NCBI GenBank assembly: GCA_037447655.1
Contig: JBBHKE010000030.1
Location: 248,001 to 312,000, forward strand
Length of the DNA: 64,000 bases
Direction: 5' to 3'
Source of the DNA: Zygnema cylindricum
Lineage: Eukaryota > Streptophyta > Zygnematophyceae > Zygnematales > Zygnemataceae
Positions 25,725 to 35,625 of the stretch are shown here, piece after piece. Below the pieces are notes generated by a model that was not told the origin of the DNA, searched no databases, and saw only the letters and a list, made by a program, of their open reading frames with translations. The first letter of the stretch is position 1; each line of letters opens with the position of its first letter. The position numbers and the translations under genes were made by a program.

Positions 25725-27605
25725 CTAGTCTATTTTCTTTTCAACTTCCACAAACAAGTAATCAAACACCCCCTCCCTTTTTTCCTTTTCTTTTTCCTTT
25801 TTCCTTTTTCCTTTTCCTTTCATAAAACTTAAGTATTTAACACAGTGCATTAAATGAACTGAAATAATAATTGCATCACACATTTTATTTAACATCCCAC
25901 ATTTCATAAATTCGAGCAAAGATTTTATCCACTTCATCACTCTTTTATCCACACACAAACCGATTTCCCTCTTGCGATCCAAACAGCCAGCCCCGTCTCC
26001 AATCTGCAACATACACCCAGATGCTAACCCTTTTACAGGCACACCTTCATAAATACCATCACTCCCTTTAGCGATGTCAAACCCATTACCCGCAAAAATT
26101 GAACTTTCCTCACTCTCTCCCATGGATTTCTTTTCACTCTCTCTTTCTAAATTTATTCCCAATAAGTATTTCTCCTCCCCTAAACCTTTCATTAAATATT
26201 CCTCTTCTCCCGTATCTTTAAAAACCCCTTCTAGTTTCACTTCTCCCCTTTCCTCGGAATCCGTTGAGGTCTCCCTTTCCGACCAGTTTTCTAATTCCAA
26301 AATACCTATAAAATTATCCTCATTAATTTTATCTTTCCCGTTTTCACTTATGGATCCTAGATCTGACTTTCTCATTTCTAAGTCATACACTTTACACTCC
26401 TCAACATCCTCAAGTACCTCCTCTCTCTTTACTTCCCTTATACCTCCAAAAGCACACTGTTGCTTTCGTGGAATTTCTGTGTGCTTTTCTCTCTTCCCCA
26501 TACTACTAATCCGGAGAAGCTCTAAAATATCTTCATCCTCTTTCTCCTCTTCCCCTTCTTCCTCCTCATCCACATTCCAACTTCTAAGTTTTTCCAAACA
26601 AGGGCATTCCTCCATATAATGACCCGGTTACCTACAAAAGAAGCAAACCCCCTTTTTCAAAGCTCCCCCTTCTTTTCCTCTCCCTCTCTTTCCACCAAAG
26701 TCCCTATAAGGTTTACCTTTGTCTTTCTTCCTCTCATCACGCTTCCGCTCGTCACCACCGTTCCTCTCATCACGCTTCCGCCAATCACCACCAGATGTAA
26801 ATGCATTCACCCTGTCAATTCCCCAACGAAGCTCCAAAGTGCTTTCCCTCACAAGAATTATCCCCATGGTAAAGCTCCAAGTCCATGAGGAGCCATCCAT
26901 TGCCTGCATACGACAAATGATGTTTTCGTACTCATCTGGGAGTTTCACTAGTAGTGTATTAATCTTCCTCTCCTCAGATTCTACATATCCCGCACTAGCA
27001 AGCTCAACATATAGCGCAGCAATGTCATTGCAAAATTCTATCATGCTACCGTCTTTATAAACATAGGCATCTATTTCTTGGTTTACTAATTGCTGCATCT
27101 GAATAGTGTTACTCTTATAAATCTGACTTAGTGCTTCCCATATCTCTGAAGACTTCATTAAGTTTATAAGAGTGATAGTTATTGACTTAGACACGTTTCT
27201 AAGTATGAGATGCTTTGCTATGGTGTTTTTGTTTTCCTATATTTTTCTGTCTTTTTCTTCAGTTTTAATCCCTACAAATGGAACCATAGTCGAGAGCTTA
27301 GCTCCCCTCACCATCGGTGTTCTTTTTTCCTTCTCCCATTTTTCCCCATCCACGGAACGGTTTTTCCCTTCACCTTCCGTTGCATATGAACTCCGGTTGA
27401 TATTCTGGGCAGCCTCAGATGATTCTCCATAGTAAGCTCTTCCTAAGCCAGGTGGTGGACATCTCACTTGTCCCGAAACAATTCCCCATAAGTGCTTCTT
27501 GAAAAGCAATCCCTCCATAGTAAACTCACAATAAGTGAAGTCTATTCCATCGAACATAGGCACCCTAGATGGTGGGCCCATAACCTGAAACTCTGAGACC
27601 TCCAT
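25725..27605 (-). CDS. Gag with in-knuckle stop codon and long acidic extension (element 1)
   Basis: One frame of 627 codons holds only two stops. Order: RVPMFDGIDFTYCEFTMEGL (copia Gag start), UBN2-type Gag core with SEIWEALSQIYKSNTIQ, then KLPDEYENII, a basic Gly/Arg/Lys stretch, and a CCHC knuckle C-FF-C-R-stop-PG-H-YMEE-C. A TAA at 26628-26630 lies inside the knuckle. A ~295-residue tail follows in frame, rich in Glu/Lys/Ser, with Cys residues and WIKSLLEFMK near the end; I do not recognise it. The other stop is a TAG near 27235 where the plus copy has Trp. The first ATG of the frame (27605) is in the LTR; a second is inside the PBS. Gag binds and packages element RNA. Confidence 0.7.
27570..27585 (-). 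promoter_or_regulatory. Half-tRNA primer-binding site (element 1)
   Basis: It lies immediately inside the 5' LTR end (...GTTTCA). On the element strand it is GGTTATGGGCCCACCA, a perfect 16-nt complement of the plant initiator tRNA-Met anticodon arm. The common plant site TGGTATCAGAGC is absent. Confidence 0.8.
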
Positions 27606-28743
27606 TGGCCCTCAGAGTATGCAGATCCAAAAGAAGCTAATCTAGATAGTGCCGACTCCAAGTTGATATAAACCCAAGTGACTGACCCCTTGACAGTCAG
27701 AACCCCAATATAGATTCACCCCTGTGAAATAACACTTTTTGTGTGCTCAGTTCCACCACAGAATGCAAAGTTAGAATATGAGATTTGGACACATTCACCC
27801 ACTTTGACTTTCCCTTATAAATGCAGTCACCTTGGCAAGCAAAAACTTTGACCGACTACAGTCTTGTGTAGCCTGGACTCCCCTGAGTCCGCAGCAAAAA
27901 GAATCACTGAAAATGGTCAAGTAAATTGATAGTTATGGCTGCCCAAAGTTAGCCATTTATACAAGGTGCTCTCTTAGAGAGAGGGTCCTATCTGCCAAAT
28001 TTTTCTAAGTCCTATCTCCCTCTAAAACTCTATCTACTGAAGTACGACACCAATTAAAACACTGTGTCGTACAGAAAAGTACAGGTGCCGGTGTACTTTA
28101 TGTACGGCCATAGTACGACATGGCCAAAATGTTAACATGTGTCATATCCGGATTCGTTTCCGTAATCCTCGGAGTTGCCGCAATCCAATGTAGTTTTGCC
28201 ACGTGTAACTCGATGTGGCGGTGATCGCAAACCGCCAAAATCGTACTCCGGGCATCCTTCGCGGCCGTCCGATCAAATTTGGATTTCAATCGTGGCCGTC
28301 ATAAATACTTGCGCGGTATTCTTTCCGGCGTTAAACAAACTGCGCGGTATTTATTTCGTAGCCGTACCGTACGTCGTACTTTACACAACTGTTTCTATGC
28401 AGTATACATATAGTTCTCGTTAAATGAATTAGTCTTATTGTAACTATTTACATAACTATCATACCCCATATACTCTATCATATAATTTAGACTACTTGGA
28501 TAAGGTTACCGGCTACTGTGGGTTTGACGTATGGCAGGTACCAGGATCAAATCCTGGCTCTGTCAAACTCCCTTTTAGAGAAAACCTAATAAAACAACTG
28601 CTTGTCTCATAGAGACAGCATTGGCAGCCATGGCTAACTCCTCCTCCAATCTTTAGTGACTGCGACAAGTGTGGGGACTTGAGTGAGGAGCTAGGAGGCA
28701 CCCGCGTGGAATTTGGTATGATGGGGGTCGCCGGGTCTCACAG

Positions 28744-28815
28744 TGATTTATCTGGCAACCAGTTGAGTGGAAGCATTCCGTCGTCCGTCGGTCGACTGAA
28801 ATCCCTTGAACACTT
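28744..28815 (+). CDS. LRR exon, copy D (intact 72 nt)
   Basis: The acceptor CTCACAG and donor GTAAGA are present and both borders are phase 2. It encodes DLSGNQLSGSIPSSVGRLKS and LEHL. It lies just right of the copia element. Its upstream intron sequence (ctaggaggcacccgcgtgg) is fused directly to the truncated LTR. Confidence 0.75.
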
Positions 28816-29728
28816 GTAAGACACATGACAATATGGTTTATGTTATACATCAAAAGTGCTCTAAATGTTTCCGTTTTGTGGTCGAGGATAGGGGGAAAGG
28901 GATGAAGGGGATCATGAATAACGATGTCATATTTACTCGTCATAACAATGATGTATTATAATGAATAATGATAAATAAAAAAAAAAAATCATTATACGTT
29001 CTAGATAATAAATAGCCATTGATTGTAATAAATAACTTTGTATAACGCAGTTAGAAATAATAAATAGTCATCAAAGCAAGCGTAAATAATACTAAAAAGT
29101 ACAAATAAATGATTATACTAAAAGGGTGAAAAAGGATCTTGAACAAAAATATAATGGTGATAAATATTCATAGTAATAACAAACAATTACGCAAAAAAAC
29201 AAATTGCAATAATATATAATTATTAGACAATATTTATAATTATTATTATAATTCTCAACACACGGTAATAATGTTGGTAAATTGTATTGAATTATAGCAA
29301 GTAATCAGTCCTTCATTTTTAATGGGGAAAAGAGAACCATAAAATCTCATTGTTTTATTTTTTATCGTCAATATTTGAGATTTTTTTTCTTAAAGAAGTT
29401 GCATTCTTCTTTTGTAAAGCTAAACTTTATTATTTTATTTTATTTTATTTTGAAAGAAATCCAATTATTGAATATCAAGTCACTTGATGGAGGAAACAAA
29501 AAACAAGGACCATAGAAAGCGAGGGTGAAATCCATTAGATTAAAAAAAATTGAACAAAATTATATTAATCAATTTTTGTAAGGTGTGTATTTGGTAAAAA
29601 CTTATCACATTTAATTGTTGAATATTCTTACTGAGTTTTATTTTTATTGTATAGCCTTGTAGCTCATAGTAAGTGGGAGGCACCTGGGGACGGGGGGGAG
29701 AGGGAGAGGAGAATGGCCGATGTTACAG
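28816..29728 (+). other. Intron between LRR exons D and E
   Basis: It starts with the shared intron text gtaagacacatgac, then becomes AT-rich. Near 29668-29720 it has another version of the unit (gggaggcacctggggacgggg) just before exon E. No gene is visible inside. Confidence 0.5.
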
Positions 29729-29800
29729 ATTTCTATTCAACAACCAATTGAGTGGAAGCATTCCATCTTCCATAGGTCAACTGGCAAATCTCACATGGAT
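29729..29800 (+). CDS. LRR exon, copy E (intact 72 nt, more diverged)
   Basis: The acceptor GTTACAG and donor GTAAGA bound exactly 72 bases in phase 2. It encodes FLFNNQLSGSIPSSIGQLAN and LTWM. After exon B or D (ending in TT) the joint codon is TTA (Leu), so the chain ...SLEHL-FLFNNQLSG keeps LRR spacing. No transmembrane or kinase exons were found downstream. Confidence 0.7.
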
Positions 29801-31470
29801 GTAAGATACATGGCAACATGGTTCTCTTGCGCATCAAACGTGTTCTCTAAATGGTGATGGTTTGTTTTCAAGCAAATTTCACCACATCAAAGATTTAAAA
29901 AAAATATATAGTTCAAAGGCGATTGCAACTATTAAAAAACAAAGATTTTCTTTCTTTATTTTATTCATGTTTCAAAATTCAAAATGCAAGTTAAATTTTA
30001 AAACAAAATATATTGAAAATTGCAATTTACACTTGTTTTCAATAAGTAGATAAATATGTAATCAACAAAAAAAATTGCCGATATTAAATACTAATAAAGG
30101 TTGATTTTTAACAATAACATTAACAAACAGTACAAACAAATACAATAGCAAAAATGATAGTATAAATAATAATTAAGTTATTAACTTCAAAAATATCGAG
30201 CAATAATTAAAAAAAATCTTTGTAGTGGTCAATTTGAAAATATAAGCCAATTTTTCATCACATCCACTCTTCTCTAATCATCTAATTAAGATCCATGAAA
30301 ACAGTAATATTAATAAAAAATATCGTAGAAATTAATAAAATAATAATTATAAACAATAAGATTGAAATACACTTTAATTGTGTAATTGGCAAAACGTACG
30401 TTTTGTATTTGTACGTTAGTTCTTATTGTATTATTCAATGCGGTACTATTGTTTCGCGTTTTTTATATGTCGCTTCATGGAAGTTTGTTGTTTGGTACGG
30501 TTACCTTTACTACTATCGGTTTATATACTCATCTATCCGTACTTTAATGAGCCATTATTTTGTTGCCTTCGTCCATCGCACCATTTACACAACTTTTCAC
30601 AGATATCGTCCCCGTATTAAAAAATGTATATTCACGATATTTATTGTTGATTGTTTAATTCTTAGGGTGAAACTCCATCAGCCGAAAAATGAGACTGTTT
30701 ATGAAAACCGTACATTTTGGTACCAATGCGTACTTTTTGTTTCTTTATAAAACATGTTTACTAAAGATATGCCAAGATTCTCTAAGCGTTTAGGTGAAAA
30801 ATTTGGCAGTCTGATTTTTTTGTTTTTTCGAATTTGAGCAAATCGCTTATTCTATCCAATTTGTGACTAAAGAGGACACTGGCAACAAACTGGCCTTGTA
30901 AAATCGGTACACTTAGAAATAAAAGATATGATCCACGACAGGCAAGCGATGACAACCTTGCAATTGGCAAAAGCCAAGTGCCTTCGGACAAGGTGGATTC
31001 AAATCCATCGAAAGAAACGAGAAAATCTTTGCCGAAGGATATCCACTGAGGCTCCATATGATTGACGCTTCTTTTACCATCCATTGACCTTCACGAAAAA
31101 ATATCACGTTTAAAACATAACAGTGCAATTCGTACAACGATTAGTTATGCAGGTATATATATTAAAATTTAGTACATTTTTACAAATCTTAATATTACAT
31201 CTAGATTTTGCGTTTGAAGAATCTTTGAAGAATCCCAACGTTTGAACACAACCTACTAACCGGAATACAGCACGTGGGCGAGTGCTACTTTGAAGACACA
31301 ACCTGATGGAATATTGATCAAAATATTACTACCATTACGTACTATAACGTGTCTGTATTATTATTGTCAACGTCCGATGGATAAGCCCCTTAATCGATTT
31401 CGAAACGGATTATTATCTAGTGCGCAATTCTACTGACCTCCTAGCTTTTTAAGTTGTGATCATCTATAAA
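29801..31470. other. AT-rich region without a recognised gene
   Basis: It probably begins with the LRR gene's next intron. At 30662 the text TTAGGGTGAAACTCCATCA matches the terminal repeat of MITE family A, but the other end is not visible. The frame at 30295-30750 (151 codons) is AT-rich with no family match. Confidence 0.4.
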
Positions 31471-32028
31471 TGGGACAAAATACTTCACAACACTCCACAG
31501 TGCACAACGAAAAGCTCCAAGGATCCCCTCGTAGCAACAACAGAGTCACACAGCAATCGCGGATACAAGTTGGGCTTTATTAATCGGGAGGAGATTACAA
31601 GGTTGAATGCTCGCTGCCAAGGTCTACTCAAAGAGTCCCCTTTTTACTACGTCTGCCCCATTATTTAATCTAACTAGCTGCTAGTCAACCTAATATTGTA
31701 CAAGTGTACACGTGGACCTCCACGGTCAACCGAGATCTATCCAAAACATCTTTCTAGAACTATACAATTAAATCTGCATTCTGCGGCGCCGCTATACTGC
31801 CACGCTACGTTGCTATGCTATGCTACGCTACTCTACTAAGTTGCTATATTGCGCTACGCTACTCTACCAAGTTGCTATGCTGCTATGTTGCGCTGGTTTG
31901 GAATCGCAGCTGCGCTGCTGTGCAACCGAAACTATAGTAGCATGGTCTCTAGCCACTAAGTACTCAACTCTGTAACCCTGTTACAATGCCTCCCAATAGG
32001 ATTTAGGGTCTCGCCGATCCTTACTTAC

Positions 32029-33611
32029 TCAAGGAAACTGAAGGTGATGGAGTATGCCATATGTCTCCTCACGGTACTCCTCGAAATTTTGTCGCAAAGT
32101 GTCAAGTTGATTTTGGAGCTGCTCACATCGAGTCTCCAGCAGCGCATTATGATGGTCCGCCGCTCCCAAGCATCTCCGAGTGATCCGCTCCCAAACTTGG
32201 TCCTCCCCTTCCTCCGTTGTTGGCGTTGGTGCTTCGGGTTGCGGCGGAATGGCCCCTAGTGCAGATTCTTCGGGTACAATGGGGAGCTTCGGGTTCTTCA
32301 ATCCGTTGTCGACCACCTCATCGGTCGGTTCCTACCGTACCTTCCTTAGTTTGAAGGAGACGTATCTTCTATCAGCTCGGGCCCGTTGTAGTGCGATCTT
32401 CTAGCCAGCTTGAGTGCCCGTACCTCGGGGGTGACCTCCGCCCGAGAGATGATGTCATAAAGACGGACATCCAACGGATGATAATGGTGGAGTAGCCCGT
32501 GAACATCCACCCTGTATCGATAGTGATCTTTGACTATTTCCACAAATGGTAGGGCATGAGGATTTAACGGCACATAACCTTTGTGGTTATTCCCAAGGTC
32601 CTTCGTTCTCATGAAATTTCACGCCGGGTGTGACGGCACATCGGCGGGGATATTAATGGGGTCCCCAAGTTTTCCGGTGCGCCACTCTTCGGCCCGCTCC
32701 GAAGGATCCCAATAAAAGCGATTAGCGAAGCTAAAGGTGAGGTCCGGATGTCGAGTGTCGATAGGGAGTGGAAGGAGGTGATCAAGAATTTCCTCTTTTT
32801 TTTCACTCTTCTCGTCCGTGTCCCCTTGATCCCCTCGAAGGAATAATACATCGTCTCCGCTAAGGTAATGCGCTTCGGCCATCGTTTTCAAGCTTTCTGA
32901 GGACTGTTCAACTGTCGTGCTCTCCTTATTCGGGTCCCTCATCACCTCTAGATCATAGGCACGCTCCTCAATTGGCGGAGGTGTCAGTTCGCGCTCCGTC
33001 TCCTCAGCCTCCGAGATCTTATGATCTTCCTCATCCTCCTGATCCTCTTCCTGGAGTGGGTTGTATTCGGGGTTCGGTGAAATTTCTTACCCCTCTCCTC
33101 CACTGGTCTCCGCCGGTCCTGCCTCGCTAATGGCTGTCTCCTCAGGTTCCGGCCTTGCTTCTACCTCCCTCCTCCGGTCTGCCTCTACCATGACCTCTGC
33201 CGCCACTAATAATCTGTCCTGGCAGGGTATATCCTCCTGCCCTACCCGTACAAGTCTCCTCCGGTTCAGTGGTAGAGGGGACGACGATGCCATAGATGTT
33301 GTCATGCGGGACAATTCAGGTAATTCAAGAAGTGAAGATAAGCTAGCTGTGCGGAGCGAAAAGCTCTCCAAACTGCCTTGACTGGGTTGGTCGCGAGGGT
33401 TGATGGCGGTTTTATGAGAGAGGGTTGAGGGTTTCACGACTGGAGTCTTCCAACGGTCGCAGCGTGCGAGGGTATCGTAGCGTCCAACATTTAATAACCT
33501 GGGCTGGTACGACAAAACCGAGGGATCGTCGTCACCAATGTGGTGAAAGACAAACGCGACGTTGCGATTTCTTGTCACCACAATGATGGCGCTGCGATTC
33601 TCTGACGGCAC
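32029..33611 (-). pseudogene. Extra frame downstream of integrase in the gypsy element
   Basis: One sense frame runs from 33611 to 32346 with only a TAA (33087-33089) and a TGA (about 32619). It is followed after a shift by 32316-32029. Together they are about 525 codons. The product starts MPSENRSAIIVV, has an acidic Glu-rich middle, then FANRFYWDPSERAEEWRTGK, and ends in a likely coiled coil (LLETRCEQLQNQLDTLRQNF). I do not recognise it. The position between pol and the 3' LTR is where env-like or captured genes sit, but I see no signal peptide or membrane segment. Confidence 0.5.
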
Positions 33612-33661
33612 CCTAACCGTGCAGCTGTTCGGTGGCTTCGCAACCGTAGCGCTACGGTCCG

Positions 33662-34615
33662 TTAACCTCGCCGCTGCGTTTTTTCGCCGCGTCCCCCATA
33701 TGATCGCGATGGTTGCGATACTGCGATTCGTTCCTTTATCGCGTCCGCTACGATTGCCCCTCCGGGTAAGCCGAGTGTCCGCACACTACGTAAATCGGCG
33801 CAGCAATTCAGGTGAATGCAGATCCTCCTCCTCCACCTAAGAATCATCTTCAACGCATAGCCCTTCCAACGCACCAAATATTGGGTGGAGTTAGAACTTC
33901 GAGAGCGACGCGACTGAAGGGTATCCTCCACCTCATACTCGTCCGATGTACCCAGAATGGGCATAAAAGGGGTATTCGGCCGTCGATTAGGAAAAATTGA
34001 ATTGGGGTCGCGAAACTGTTTGAGGAGGGAAACATGGAAGACATTGTGGATATGCCAGTCCTTCGGTATATCCAACTTATAGGGCACCTCTCCCACCCCT
34101 GAAAGAATAGTGAACGGGCGTGTAAATCTCGGTGCCAATTTCTTGGAGAGGGCACCCGGTAACGACATGTTTGCCATATTAAGGCGAACTTTATCACCCA
34201 AGTTGAATAAAATGTCTTTCCGGTGAGCGTCGGCTTGCGACCTTTGACGATCCTTTGCAAGCTGGAGCGCCTTCGCCGCCTTTTCCAGATTCCCGTGCAA
34301 CGTTTTGGCAAAATCTAGAGCTGCGGGTGTAAGGCAGTCCGCTGACAATAAATTTTGGGGAAGGGTGGGCTGTCGTCCATTGAGGGAAAATGGCGTAGCA
34401 TTTGTAGACGAGTGCACCGCGCTGTTGTACGCCACCTTAATTGCCGTCAAATGGTTCACCCAATCCGTTTGGTCCAACGATACATAAGCCCGCAATGCCT
34501 CCTCTAAAGTTCGATTCACCCTTTCGGTCAAACGATCGGTCTCAGGGTGATAAGCTTTGGACATGGCCAACTGCGTTCCATACAGCTCGAACAGACTTCT
34601 CCAAAAGTGGCTCAC
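33662..34615 (-). pseudogene. Gypsy integrase C-terminal half and chromodomain
   Basis: It begins with FWRSLFELYGTQLAMSKAYH and HPETDRLTERVNRTLEEALR, which holds the last catalytic acid (Glu) of the DDE triad. It continues through the GPY/F-like stretch (LAPRFTRPFTILSGVGEVPY) and HNVFHVSLLKQF. A chromodomain start (YEVEDTLQSRR...QYLVRWKGY) follows, then the frame shifts before the usual acidic end. Chromodomains steer integration to marked chromatin and define chromoviruses. Confidence 0.8.
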
Positions 34616-35459
34616 TTATTTTTTGGTCACGGTCGCTGACGATCCTCTTCGGGAGTCCGTGATGGCGGAATATCTCCCAAAAGAATAACCCCGCCATATC
34701 CCGTGCTGTGGCTGTGGTTGTCGTGGGTAGGAAATGGGCCATTTTCGTCAAGTAATCGGCGACAACGAAGATGAAGTCATAGCCTTCCCGAGTCAACGAA
34801 AGAGCAACGATGAAGTCCATCGAAATCGCCTCCCAAAGAACAAATGGTATCGGAAGGGGTTGCAACAGACCTTGGTGACCCGATTCCGATTTATTTCTGT
34901 TACAAGAGTCACATGTCTGGACATACTCCGCAATGTTCCGAGTCAAGTTTGACCAATAATATGCCTCACTGACACGTGCAGTTGTTCTTTCCCGCCCAAA
35001 ATGTCCACTGAGCGGCTCGTCATGACTCATTTTAAGTATCGAATGACGTATCCCTTGGTTTGTCGGGACGTTAAGTGTAGTTGTCTGACTCGATCCATAC
35101 CGCCACATACCATTGGCGGTTCCAACTAATACCTTCCGTTTTTTCAGTTCCGTGATTGTCTCGTCTTCGTCGTAAGCGGCCTTAATCCTACTTAACCACT
35201 GGTCGTCGACTTGTACCGTACTGGTCGCTGCGCTGAGTTTTGGATCTTGCGCTTTGTCCGACGATGCTGTGTTCTTTTTCACAGGGTTTACGTTTCCATC
35301 TTGCGATGCTTGCAATTGTCGCTCCGTCTCTGGCGCAGCTACTCCGAGTCTTCTCGACAGCGCATCCGCTGGGTTCGTCTTGCCCGGTTTATACTCAATA
35401 GCTAGTTCCGGCCCGAAGGTATGAAAAAACGTCATCCATCGCACCTGTTTCTTTGACAA
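34542..35459 (-). pseudogene. Gypsy RNase H end and integrase N-terminal half
   Basis: It opens with RWMTFFHTFGPELAIEYKPG and NPADALSRR (RNase H tail). The integrase HHCC zinc motif follows (H-DEPLSG-H...C-DS-C), then WEAISMDFIV and FIFVVADYLTKMAHF with the first catalytic Asp, and IVSDRDQKI with the second. The frame is lost soon after and resumes at 34615. Confidence 0.8.
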
Positions 35460-35625
35460 CTTTGGCTGGGGTCTAAAGATATTGTAGGGCGTAGTGATCA
35501 GTGATGATCATTATCCGCTTTCCTTGAACGTAACATTTCCAAACCTCCAGTGCATTAATAATGGCGATTGTCTCCTTTTCATAGGTGGCCCAATTTAGCT
35601 CCGCTGCCTTTAGTTTCCGACTGTC

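Larger units (their letters stand above)
24552..28692 (-). mobile_element. Copia-type non-autonomous LTR element 1 (TR-GAG-like)
   Basis: The 3' LTR is 24552-25711 and the 5' LTR is 27586 to about 28692, which lacks its first ~80 bases at the right border. LTRs are TG...CA and about 1.16 kb. The polypurine tract AAAAAAAGGGGAG ends right before the 3' LTR start (TGTTG, reading leftward from 25711). The PBS at 27570-27585 is identical in plus orientation to TGGTGGGCCCATAACC of initiator tRNA-Met, that is, the anticodon arm. Between them lies a single frame for Gag plus an acidic tail, with no protease, integrase or RT. It landed in LRR exon C. Confidence 0.85.

Noticed and set aside
26074-26619. 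181-codon plus-strand frame rich in Ser/Pro/Leu (and its counterpart at 58160-58816 minus)
   Set aside because: It is the antisense shadow of the acidic Glu/Lys-rich frame; GAA/GAG codons read as TTC/CTC on the opposite strand.
28490-28570. Genuine tRNA gene
   Set aside because: The T-arm resembles initiator tRNA-Met, but there is no matching 5' acceptor strand or anticodon arm and the segment lies within an LTR repeated in the window.
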